64,000 nucleotides of DNA, from positions 5,736,741 through 5,800,740 of the forward strand of contig NZ_CP071007.1 in the NCBI RefSeq assembly GCF_018417635.1, given 5' to 3'. Below the pieces are notes generated by a model. The model was given only the letters and a program-made list of their open reading frames with translations, was not told the origin of the DNA and ran no database searches. The position numbers and the translations under genes were made by a program. Source of the DNA: Pseudomonas sp. SORT22. GTDB taxonomy: Bacteria > Pseudomonadota > Gammaproteobacteria > Pseudomonadales > Pseudomonadaceae. Numbering within the stretch: the first letter of the stretch is position 1; each line of letters begins with the position of its first letter. Shown here one piece after another: positions 25,215 to 32,828 of this stretch.

Positions 25215-25397
25215 TCAGCTGGGCTTGTTGCCGGGGTTCTGCAGGCGGAACTTTTCCTTGCGTTCGATCTGGACGACCTGGGCGTTGTGCACGGTGATTT
25301 CCACCGCGCCAAACCGCAGGTCGCGCAGGGCGCTCTGGATTTCGCGCAGAATGGTGGCTTCGTCCTGACCGTCAACGCTACGCAGAGATGCGCTCAT
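25215..25397 (-). CDS. oscA: OscA / YezD-type small protein (DUF2292)
   Basis: A 60-residue cytosolic protein of the DUF2292/YezD family, with 'ILREIQSALRDLRFGAVEITVHNAQVVQIERKEKFRL' covering most of it. OscA was described in Pseudomonas as needed for growth under sulfur limitation caused by oxidative metal stress, and it is usually encoded just before sbp, as here. Its biochemical role is unknown. It heads the sulfate operon and is preceded by a perfect AT-rich inverted repeat. Confidence 0.88.
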   Translation of the reverse strand: MSASLRSVDGQDEATILREIQSALRDLRFGAVEITVHNAQVVQIERKEKFRLQNPGNKPS

Positions 25398-25485
25398 GCT
25401 CGTGCTCCTGTGATATGGGTGCCGTGCAGTGCGTGAAGGGGAGCGACTGCGCCTGGCTTGAGGGCAATCTTAGGGGGGCGCGAAT

Positions 25486-25510
25486 ATTCTTAAAAATACT
25501 ATTTAAGAAT
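25486..25510 (-). promoter_or_regulatory. Perfect inverted repeat upstream of oscA-sbp-cysTWA
   Basis: ATTCTTAAA (25486-25494) and TTTAAGAAT (25502-25510) form 9-base perfect arms with a 7-base spacer, about 90 bases upstream of oscA. Position, AT content and the gene set suggest the binding site of the sulfate-starvation activator CysB. This assignment is inferred, not demonstrated. Confidence 0.5.
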
Positions 25511-25531
25511 TTTTATATAACTGAAATAGAG

Positions 25532-25600
25532 TTTCGCGGGACAAGTCGGATCGCCGCCCCGCCGCACCTGCACTTGTAGGAGCGGGCTTGCCCCGCGATA
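25532..25600. repeat. REP-like element
   Basis: An imperfect repeat: TTCGCGGGACAAGTCGGATCG on one side (written in parts 25532-25552) and GGAGCGGGCTTGCCCCGCGA on the other (25579-25598). It lies just after the stop codon of the GGDEF/EAL gene and upstream of the oscA promoter, so it separates the two units. Confidence 0.7.
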
Positions 25601-25606
25601 GGGCCC

Positions 25607-27502
25607 TCAAGCCCAGCGCAATTGCTGCGCCGGCACCGGCCGGCCAAACCAGTAGCCCTGGCCCAGCTGGCATTGCTGCTCCAGCAGAAAGCGCGCCTGC
25701 TCGGCCTGCTCGATACCCTCGGCATGCACCAGCATGCCCATGCTCCGAGCCAGGGCGATGATCACCCGGACGATCGCCACATCGTCTTCATCACAAGGCA
25801 AGCCGGCGACAAAGCCCTGGTCGATCTTGAGCTTCTGCACCGGCAGGCGCTTGAGCCGCAGCAGCGACGAATAACCGGTGCCAAAGTCATCGATGGCCAG
25901 GCGCAAGCCCAGTTCACGCAAGCGATGCAGTTGCTCGAGCGCCACCTCGGGGTCTTCCATCACCGCGCTTTCGGTCACTTCCAGCTCCAGCAGGGCGGGG
26001 TCCAGCGCAGTGTCGTGCAGCACCTGCGCGACCTGCTGATAGAGGTCGCGATGGCCAAACAGACGGCTGGATATATTCACCGCGACAAACTCCAGCGCCC
26101 GCCCCTCGGCCTGCCACTTAACCATCTGCAGGCAGGCCTGGCGCAGCACCCAGGTGTCGATATCGGCAATCAGCCCGGTGCGTTCGGCAATCGGGATAAA
26201 CTCCCCGGGCGGCACCAGCCCGCGCTGCGGATGCTGCCAGCGCACCAGGGCCTCGACGCCAATCATCTTGCTGCTGAACAGGTCGTGCACCGGCTGGTAA
26301 TAGACCCGCAGCTCTTCCTGCTCCAGGGCGCGGCGCAGCTCACCAGCGGTTTCGACCCGCTGCTGGGCATGGGCGGTCAGCTCCTCGGTGTACAGCGCAT
26401 AACCGGCGCGCCCGCAGGTCTTGGCCTTGAACAGCGCCGAGTCGGCATTGCGCAGCAATTGCTCGGCGCTCAGGGCGTCGCTGGGGAACAGGCTGATGCC
26501 GATGCTGACGCTGATGAACAGGCGCTGGCGGTCGACTTCGAACGGCGCCTTCATGCCGTCGATGATGCTCTGGGCCAAGGCCGCGGCCTGGCCGACCTGC
26601 GGGCAGTTCTCGGCCAGCACGGCGAACTCGTCACCGCCCAGGCGCGCCAGGGTCACGCCGTTGCCCAGCAGCGCCTTCAAGCGCTCGCCGACCACCTTGA
26701 GCAACTGGTCGCCGATGTTGTGACCGAGGCTGTCGTTGATGCTCTGGAAATGATCGAGGTCGAGCAGCAGCAAGGCGCAACCGCGCTTGTTGCTCTGCGC
26801 TGCGGCCAGGGCCTGCTGGGTGCGGTCGTTGAACAGCAGGCGGTTGGGCAGGTCGGTGAGCGGATCGTGATGGGCAAGATAGGCCAGCTCGCGCTCGGAA
26901 TGCTTGATCGCGCTGATGTCGCTGAATACCGCAACGTAATGGCTCAACTCGCCGCTGTCATCGCTGATGGCGCAGATGGTCTGCCATTGCGGATACACCT
27001 CGCCGCTTTTGCGCCGGTTCCAGATCTCGCCGCTCCACTCACCCTTTTCGGCCAGGGTGGCGTAGATCTGCTGGTAGAACGCTGCACCGTGGCGGCCGGA
27101 CTTGAACTTGCTCGGGCGCTGGCCGAGCACTTCGTCCTTGTCGTAGCCGGTGATCTGCATGAACGCCCGGTTGACGTGCACGATCAGGCCATCGCGGTCG
27201 GTGACCAATACCCCTTCAAGGGTGCTGTCGAACACCGCCGCCGCCATGCGCAGGCGCTCGCGGTCCTCGCGGCGCAAGCGCACGCCGACGCCAATGAAGT
27301 TGAGCAAACGGGCGCGCGAGACAAAAATCAGCAAGGCGCTGCACAGCACCCAGAAGTGCGCGCTGATCAGCTGCCAGCGGGCGATTTGCTCGGGAGCATC
27401 GAAAAGACTGTTCAATAATTGATCAGACAGAGCCAGCCACAGTACCGACAGCACGAGGTAGAGCGCCGCCATGCGCATGGCGTCTCGAATGGAAGCAGAC
27501 AT
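25607..27502 (-). CDS. Membrane-anchored PAS-GGDEF-EAL c-di-GMP protein
   Basis: A 631-residue protein with two N-terminal membrane helices (about 9-28 and 43-63). A PAS/PAC sensor follows (about 85-200, 'DSTLEGVLVTDRDGLIVHVNRAF'), then a GGDEF domain with an intact 'RLGGDEFAVL' motif (about 205-370). Last is an EAL domain (about 380-625) with 'EALVRWQHP', 'DDFGTGYSSL' and 'KIDQGFV'. Both catalytic signatures look intact, so it could make or degrade c-di-GMP. It is the positional counterpart of PA0285, which also lies between the sulfate operon and desA in P. aeruginosa. c-di-GMP controls LapA-type adhesins, one of which is encoded 35 kb away. Confidence 0.93.
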   Translation of the reverse strand: MSASIRDAMRMAALYLVLSVLWLALSDQLLNSLFDAPEQIARWQLISAHFWVLCSALLIFVSRARLLNFIGVGVRLRREDRERLRMAAAVFDSTLEGVLVTDRDGLIVHVNRAFMQITGYDKDEVLGQRPSKFKSGRHGAAFYQQIYATLAEKGEWSGEIWNRRKSGEVYPQWQTICAISDDSGELSHYVAVFSDISAIKHSERELAYLAHHDPLTDLPNRLLFNDRTQQALAAAQSNKRGCALLLLDLDHFQSINDSLGHNIGDQLLKVVGERLKALLGNGVTLARLGGDEFAVLAENCPQVGQAAALAQSIIDGMKAPFEVDRQRLFISVSIGISLFPSDALSAEQLLRNADSALFKAKTCGRAGYALYTEELTAHAQQRVETAGELRRALEQEELRVYYQPVHDLFSSKMIGVEALVRWQHPQRGLVPPGEFIPIAERTGLIADIDTWVLRQACLQMVKWQAEGRALEFVAVNISSRLFGHRDLYQQVAQVLHDTALDPALLELEVTESAVMEDPEVALEQLHRLRELGLRLAIDDFGTGYSSLLRLKRLPVQKLKIDQGFVAGLPCDEDDVAIVRVIIALARSMGMLVHAEGIEQAEQARFLLEQQCQLGQGYWFGRPVPAQQLRWA

Positions 27503-27652
27503 AAGGTCCCGGGCAAACCCACAAAAATTTGTGGGGGATTATAGGGTAGAAACATCCGGTGACCTCCTATCTAAAAGGCCGACTGGTTTTATTTGCTGGC
27601 GCAGGGATAATGTTTCCCGCTGTTCCCTATGTTTTTGAGGGCCATTTAGCCT

Positions 27653-28837
27653 ATGTGGTACGAAGGTTTGCTCAACTTGTCAGTGTGGCAATTGCTGGCA
27701 GTTACCCTGGTAATGACGCATGTGACCATCGTCAGTGTCACCGTTTACCTGCACCGTTACTCTGCCCACCGCTCGCTGGAACTCAACGCCGGGCTCAAGC
27801 ACTTTTTCCGTTTCTGGCTGTGGCTGACCACGGCGCAGAACACCCGCGAGTGGACTGCCATCCACCGCAAGCACCACGCCAAATGCGAAACCGTCGATGA
27901 CCCGCACAGCCCGGTGATCAAAGGCCTGTCCACGGTGCTGCGCAAGGGCGCCGAGCTGTACCGCGAAGAGGCACAGAACCCGGAAACCCTGCGTATCTAC
28001 GGCAAGAACTGCCCGGAAGACTGGATCGAACGCAACCTCTATAGCCGCTACAAGCTTGGCGGCATCGCCCTCATGGCGGTGATCGACCTGCTGCTGTTCG
28101 GCACCGCCGGCATCACCATCTGGGCGGTGCAGATGATGTGGATTCCGTTCTGGGCTGCCGGCGTGGTCAACGGCCTGGGCCATGCGGTCGGCTATCGCAA
28201 CTTCGAATGCCGCGACGCCGCCACCAACCTGGTGCCCTGGGGCATCATCATTGGTGGTGAAGAACTGCACAACAACCACCACACCTACCCCAACTCGGCC
28301 AAGCTCTCGGTCAAGCGTTGGGAGTTCGACATGGGCTGGGCCTGGATCAAGCTGTTCTGCTGGCTGCGCCTGGCCAAGGTGCAACGCGTCGCGCCCATCG
28401 CCCACCGGGTCGAAGGCAAGGGCCAGCTGGACATGGACACCGCCATGGCGATCCTCAACAACCGCTTCCAGATCATGGCCCAGTACCGCAAGCTGGTGAT
28501 CGCGCCGCTGGTCAAGCAGGAGCTGGCCCGCGTCGACGACTCGGTGCGCCACCAGTTCCGCCGCGCCAAGCGCTTGCTGTCGCGGGAGACCAGCCTGCTG
28601 GAAGACCGTCATCACCTGCGCATCCAGACCATGCTCGAGCACAGCCAGGCACTCAAGACCATCTACGAAAAACGCCTGGCCCTGCAGCAAATCTGGGTAC
28701 GTACCAGCGCCAACGGCCACGACATGCTCGCGGCCATGAAAGACTGGGTGCACGAGGCCGAAGCCAGCGGTATCCAGTCGCTGCGCGACTTCGCCGCCCA
28801 GCTCAAGACCTACTCGCTGCGCCCTGCCCTGGCCTGA
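27653..28837 (+). CDS. desA: Fatty-acid desaturase (delta-9 type, DesA)
   Basis: A 394-residue membrane desaturase. It has the three histidine boxes of the di-iron site: HRYSAH (34-39), HRKHH (71-75) and HNNHH ('GGEELHNNHHTYPNSAK'). Hydrophobic pairs lie between them. A C-terminal charged extension of about 130 residues is typical of the Pseudomonas DesA group. It introduces a double bond into acyl chains of membrane phospholipids. It is divergent from the GGDEF/EAL gene, in the same order as PA0285-PA0286. The GC-rich hairpin after it may end the transcript. Confidence 0.9.
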   Translation: MWYEGLLNLSVWQLLAVTLVMTHVTIVSVTVYLHRYSAHRSLELNAGLKHFFRFWLWLTTAQNTREWTAIHRKHHAKCETVDDPHSPVIKGLSTVLRKGAELYREEAQNPETLRIYGKNCPEDWIERNLYSRYKLGGIALMAVIDLLLFGTAGITIWAVQMMWIPFWAAGVVNGLGHAVGYRNFECRDAATNLVPWGIIIGGEELHNNHHTYPNSAKLSVKRWEFDMGWAWIKLFCWLRLAKVQRVAPIAHRVEGKGQLDMDTAMAILNNRFQIMAQYRKLVIAPLVKQELARVDDSVRHQFRRAKRLLSRETSLLEDRHHLRIQTMLEHSQALKTIYEKRLALQQIWVRTSANGHDMLAAMKDWVHEAEASGIQSLRDFAAQLKTYSLRPALA

Positions 28838-28846
28838 TGCCGTTGA

Positions 28847-28874
28847 TCGGCGCGCCCGTCCCGCGGCGCGCCGA
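28847..28874 (+). terminator. GC-rich hairpin after desA
   Basis: A perfect 10-base stem TCGGCGCGCC / GGCGCGCCGA with an 8-base loop, 10 bases past the desA stop. It has no T-run, so it may stabilise the 3' end or cause pausing and not act as a classical terminator. Confidence 0.45.
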
Positions 28875-28972
28875 CCGGAACTTAGCCGCCTAATCTCACT
28901 CTGACAGGCATATCGCCCGCGTGGCGGGCCGGGTCGTGGCCGCACGCCCCCGTCGTGAGAATTTCCGCGCAA

Positions 28973-29962
28973 ATGGTCAAGAACAAACCAACAACCCTGG
29001 CCTGCAATCCGCCACCTGAAGCCGCCCAGACCCTGCTGGCCCTGATGCACGCCCAAGGCGAAGTCGCGCGCCTGAGCGAGCGTGAACAGCTGTTCAGCTC
29101 GTTGCTCGACAGCGTTAACGCCGTGCTCTGGGCCTTCGACTGGGAAAGCCGCCAGGTGCTTTACGTCAGCCCCGCCTACGAGCGCATTTTTGGCCGCCCG
29201 GCCGGCCTGCTGCTGGCCGACTTCAATGAATGGCGCGACAGCATCTACCCCGACGACCTCGACTACGCCGAACGCAGCCTGGCCGAAGTGCTGGTCAAAG
29301 GCGCAGTGGAAGACCGCGAATACCGCATCATCGCCGCCGACGGCCAGGTGCGCTGGATCAGCGACAAATGCTTCATCAACCAGCAAGCCGACCCCAGCCA
29401 GCGGGTGATCATCGTTGGCATGGCCGAGGACATCACCGAAAAGAAGCAGCTCGAAGGCGAGCTGCAGCGCCTGGCCACCACCGACGTCCTGACCCAGAGC
29501 AGCAACCGCCGGCACTTTTTCGAGTGCGCCCAGCACGCTTTCGAAACCGCGCGACTGGAGCAGACGCCGTTATCCTTCCTGCTGCTCGACATCGATGACT
29601 TCAAGCAGATCAACGACACCTACGGCCATCAGGAAGGCGACTATGTGCTGCAGCGCATCGCCGACACCGGCAAGGCGGTGTTGCGCCGTGGTGATCAGTT
29701 CGGGCGCATTGGCGGTGAAGAATTCGCCGCAGTGTTTCCGGGTTGCACCCCAGAGATAGCCCAGCAGATTGCCGAACGCCTGCAACGCGAGATCCAGCGC
29801 TTGAGCTTCAGCCATGACGACAAGGTATTTGGAGTGACGGTGAGCCAGGGGCTGACCGGGATTACTGAAGAAGATGAGTCGCTGGACAGCCTGTTCGCCC
29901 GGGCGGATGCGGCCATGTACCAGGCCAAGCGCCAGGGCAAGAATCAGATTGTAAGAGGCTGA
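28973..29962 (+). CDS. PAS-GGDEF diguanylate cyclase
   Basis: A 329-residue soluble protein with a PAS/PAC domain (about 40-165, 'SLLDSVNAVLWAFDWESRQVLYVSPAYERIFG', ending 'GMAEDITEKKQLE'). A C-terminal GGDEF domain (170-329) carries an intact 'RIGGEEFAAVFPG' active-site loop and 'LDIDDFKQINDTYGH'. It should synthesise c-di-GMP in response to a ligand or redox signal at the PAS domain. The ATG at 28973 is used; a GTG six codons upstream is equally possible, and neither has a clear ribosome binding site. Confidence 0.9.
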   Translation: MVKNKPTTLACNPPPEAAQTLLALMHAQGEVARLSEREQLFSSLLDSVNAVLWAFDWESRQVLYVSPAYERIFGRPAGLLLADFNEWRDSIYPDDLDYAERSLAEVLVKGAVEDREYRIIAADGQVRWISDKCFINQQADPSQRVIIVGMAEDITEKKQLEGELQRLATTDVLTQSSNRRHFFECAQHAFETARLEQTPLSFLLLDIDDFKQINDTYGHQEGDYVLQRIADTGKAVLRRGDQFGRIGGEEFAAVFPGCTPEIAQQIAERLQREIQRLSFSHDDKVFGVTVSQGLTGITEEDESLDSLFARADAAMYQAKRQGKNQIVRG

Positions 29963-29967
29963 AAAGC

Positions 29968-30006
29968 ATCGCTGGCCTTGCCAGCGATTGGGCCGCACAG
30001 CGGCCC
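29968..30006. repeat. Two adjacent hairpins between convergent genes
   Basis: ATCGCTGGC-CTT-GCCAGCGAT (29968-29988), directly followed by GGGCCGC-ACA-GCGGCCC (29990-30006). They fill the gap between the GGDEF gene and the convergent HDOD gene and may act as a bidirectional transcript end. Confidence 0.65.
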
Positions 30007-30013
30007 CAGAATC

Positions 30014-31222
30014 TCAAACCTTGCGCAACCTGCCCAGCTCCGCCATCCCCACCTTGAGCAAGCGCGCCGTCTTGCTTTCAGCCAGGCCTTCGAGCCCCTG
30101 ATCCGCCGGCAGGCGCGCCAATTGCCCGGCCAGGTTCATCACCAGCGCATCGCGTGAATACACGCCGCCGCCCAACTGGTAGATCGCTGCAATCAGCTCA
30201 CGCAGCTCCAGCGGCAAGCGCCAGCGGGTGCGCAGCGCCGAGCCGAACGCCGCGCCAAACTCGTTGAGCGACAGCTCCACCGAGTCTTCATCCAGCTCAC
30301 CGCCGGCCTGCTGCCATTCCTGCAAACAACGCAACAGCGCCAGATCGCCCAGGCAATGCAGCAAGCCGGCGCAATAGCAGCGCTCCTGATCGAGCTCAAG
30401 CATGCGGGCCAGGGTTCGCGCGTATTCGGCAGTGTGCAGTGACAACTCCCAGAAATGCTCGGCATGACGCGACAGGATCGGATCACTGAGTTTGGCGCTG
30501 CGCTTGAGCGCAAGCCCTAGAATCAGGTTCATGCTCTGGGTGGTGCCTAGCTTGTTCAGCGCCTGCATCAGGCTCTGCACCGCGCCATCGCGATGCAATG
30601 CGGCGCTGTTGGCGGCGGCAATGAGCACGGCGGTAACCTGCGGGTCATTGCGGATCTCGGCCTCCAGCACCTTGAGGTCCAGGCCCTGGGGTTGCAGGCT
30701 GCGCTTGATCGCCAGCTTCACGTCGGCAAACAGCGGACCGCCATCGGAGTTGGCGCGACGCCCTTCGAGAAAACGCGGCAAGGTCGAGCCCGGCTGCAAC
30801 GGCGGCACCGGACAGGCGACCTCCTCGCCGGCGCTGAGCAGCAGGTCTTCCAGGCGCTGACGCAGCGAATCCATGTTCAACGGCTTGCTCAGGTAAGCGG
30901 TGGGTGCGAACGGCAGCACCTCGCGGACACTGGCGGCATCACTGCGGTTGCTCATGAGAATGAACGGCAGTGCCGGCTGGCGGCCTTTGGCCCGTACGTT
31001 GCGCAGCAAGTCGAGGCCGTCGCCGCCGGGCAGCTCGCGCGCGGCGATGATCAGGTCCGGCTTGCTGGCCAGCGCTGCCAGCGCCTGCGAGCCATCGGCA
31101 CACACCTGCAAACGCGCATCGCAGCGCACGCTCAGCAGCATCTGGCTCAGCATGTCCCGCACCCAGGGGTCGCCTTCGGCAATCAGCACGCAAGGTGCCT
31201 GGGCGGGCTCTACAACGCTCAT
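30014..31222 (-). CDS. HDOD-domain protein with degenerate receiver domain
   Basis: A 402-residue protein. Residues about 10-125 fold as a response-regulator receiver ('PCVLIAEGDPWVRDML', 'FILMSNRSD', 'AYLSKPLN'). The phospho-acceptor Asp is missing: the position four residues before the conserved Pro65 is Ala61 ('IIAARELPGGDG'). A HDOD domain follows from about 175 ('LAIKRSLQPQGLDLKVLEAEIRNDPQ', 'CAGLLHCLGDLALL'). HDOD proteins act in signalling and motility control. The receiver probably senses by binding, not by phosphorylation. The start at 31222 has a good ribosome binding site (GGGAGAG). Confidence 0.88.
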   Translation of the reverse strand: MSVVEPAQAPCVLIAEGDPWVRDMLSQMLLSVRCDARLQVCADGSQALAALASKPDLIIAARELPGGDGLDLLRNVRAKGRQPALPFILMSNRSDAASVREVLPFAPTAYLSKPLNMDSLRQRLEDLLLSAGEEVACPVPPLQPGSTLPRFLEGRRANSDGGPLFADVKLAIKRSLQPQGLDLKVLEAEIRNDPQVTAVLIAAANSAALHRDGAVQSLMQALNKLGTTQSMNLILGLALKRSAKLSDPILSRHAEHFWELSLHTAEYARTLARMLELDQERCYCAGLLHCLGDLALLRCLQEWQQAGGELDEDSVELSLNEFGAAFGSALRTRWRLPLELRELIAAIYQLGGGVYSRDALVMNLAGQLARLPADQGLEGLAESKTARLLKVGMAELGRLRKV

Positions 31223-31318
31223 ACACAACTCTCCCGATATTCCGCTACACGCAATCTTGTGCACCTTCCAAGGTGTCTCCTTACAGGCAACCTTAGCCGC
31301 CTGGCCTTCCTTTGGGCG

Positions 31319-31345
31319 AAAAAAAACCCGCCGAAGCGGGTTTTT
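31319..31345 (-). terminator. Rho-independent terminator of gabT
   Basis: Stem CCCGC-TTCG-GCGGG with long A/T flanks (AAAAAAAA on the left, TTTTT on the right). On the minus strand the stem is followed by eight T. It lies 19 bases past the gabT stop and can work in both directions. Confidence 0.9.
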
Positions 31346-31363
31346 CTTCTAATGCGTCACAGT

Positions 31364-32644
31364 TTACGCAAGTTCTGCGAAGCACTCTTCGATGATTGCC
31401 AGACCTTGGTCCAGTTGCTCATCAGGCGAGGTCAGCGGAACCAGGATACGCAGGACGTTGCCGTAAGTGCCACACGACAGCAGGATCAGACCCTTGTCAC
31501 GCGCCTTGGCCACAACCGAGGCTACAGCGGCAGCGTTAGGGGTGTGGGAACCGGCTTTGTCGAACACTTCAATAGCGATCATCGAACCCAGGGCACGCAC
31601 GTCACCGATGATCGGGTGCTTGTCCTGGATCTTGCGCAGGCCGGCGACCAGGCGCTCGCCAACGGCCTTGCTGCGGTCCAGCAGTTTTTCTTCTTCGAAC
31701 ACTTCCATCACGGCCAGGGCCGCGGCGCAAGCGATCGGGCTACCAGCGTAGGTGCCGCCCAGGCCGCCTGGAGCGATGGCGTCCATGTACTCGGCCTTGC
31801 CGCACACACCGGCCAGCGGGAAGCCGCCAGCGATGGACTTGGCGAAGGTGGTCAGGTCTGGAGCAACGCCCATCTGTTCCATGGCGAAGAAGGTACCGGT
31901 ACGGCCAGCGCCGGTCTGAACTTCGTCGGCGATCAGGAGGATGCCGTGCTGGTCGCACAGGGCACGCAGGCGCTTCATGAACTCTTTCGGCGCAACGTAG
32001 AAACCACCTTCGCCCTGAACTGGCTCGAGGATGATTGCGGCGATGTCACGGGCTTCGGCGTCGTTCTTGAAGATGCGTTCGATGGATGCGATCGAGTCGT
32101 CGATGCTCACGCCGTGCAGTTCGTTCGGGTAGATGGCGCGGAAGATGCCGCCTGGCATCAGGCCCATGCCGGCCGAGTAAGGCACGACTTTACCGGTCAG
32201 GCCCAGGGTCATCATGGTGCGACCGTGGTAGGCGCCGGTGAAGGCGATTACGCCAGCACGGCCAGTGGCGGCACGGGCGATCTTGATGGCGTTCTCAACG
32301 GCTTCGGAACCGGTGGTAACCAGCAGGGTTTTCTTGGCGAAGTCGCCTGGCACCTTGGCGTTGATCTTTTCGCACAGCTCGACGTAAGGCTCGTAGGCCA
32401 GTACCTGGAAGCAGGTGTGGGTCAGCTTGTGCAGTTGGGCTTCAACGGCAGCGATGATCTTCGGGTGCACGTGACCGGTGTTCAGTACCGCGATACCGCC
32501 GGCGAAGTCGATGAACTCGCGGCCTTCGACGTCAGTGACGGTGGCGTTTTTTGCCGACTCGGCGAAGATCGGGTGGATCTGGCCAACACCGCGTGGAACA
32601 GCGGCGACACGACGTTGCATCAAAGATTCGTTGGTCTTGCTCAT
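31364..32644 (-). CDS. gabT: 4-aminobutyrate aminotransferase
   Basis: A 426-residue PLP enzyme of the class III aminotransferases. It contains 'TGSEAVENAIKIARAATGR', the 'GAYHGRT' motif, 'LIADEVQTGAGRTGTFFAME' and the PLP-binding Lys in 'TFAKSIAGGFPL'. It converts GABA and 2-oxoglutarate into succinate semialdehyde and glutamate, the first step of GABA use; delta-aminovalerate may also be a substrate. The ATG at 32644 (MSKTNESL) has GAGGAC before it and gives the usual family length. gabD lies upstream, separated by a terminator-like hairpin. Confidence 0.95.
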   Translation of the reverse strand: MSKTNESLMQRRVAAVPRGVGQIHPIFAESAKNATVTDVEGREFIDFAGGIAVLNTGHVHPKIIAAVEAQLHKLTHTCFQVLAYEPYVELCEKINAKVPGDFAKKTLLVTTGSEAVENAIKIARAATGRAGVIAFTGAYHGRTMMTLGLTGKVVPYSAGMGLMPGGIFRAIYPNELHGVSIDDSIASIERIFKNDAEARDIAAIILEPVQGEGGFYVAPKEFMKRLRALCDQHGILLIADEVQTGAGRTGTFFAMEQMGVAPDLTTFAKSIAGGFPLAGVCGKAEYMDAIAPGGLGGTYAGSPIACAAALAVMEVFEEEKLLDRSKAVGERLVAGLRKIQDKHPIIGDVRALGSMIAIEVFDKAGSHTPNAAAVASVVAKARDKGLILLSCGTYGNVLRILVPLTSPDEQLDQGLAIIEECFAELA

Positions 32645-32765
32645 AATGTCCTCAATTCGCCACACACAAGGTGGCGCGATTCAAGTCGGAGTGGCCGGTA
32701 TTCAACTGCAGGCAGCATGCGTTGATCGACTGCTGCAGGGGCCCAGGCCACTGGATGTACGGTGT

Positions 32766-32806
32766 AAAAAAGGCCAGCGAGACGTCGCTCTCGCGCCCCG
32801 CTGGCA
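32766..32806 (-). terminator. Terminator or attenuator between gabD and gabT
   Basis: Read on the minus strand, GCCAGCG and CGCTGGC (outer stem) enclose a partly self-complementary loop and are followed by TTTTTT. It lies shortly after the gabD stop. gabT transcription from the gabD promoter would have to read through it, so gabT levels may be set separately. Confidence 0.7.
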
Positions 32807-32828
32807 GAGGTAAAGCTTTACGCTGCGA

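Noticed and set aside
30593..32725. A 710-codon plus-strand frame opposite the HDOD gene and gabT
   Set aside because: It crosses a strong terminator and two certain genes; no domain is recognisable.
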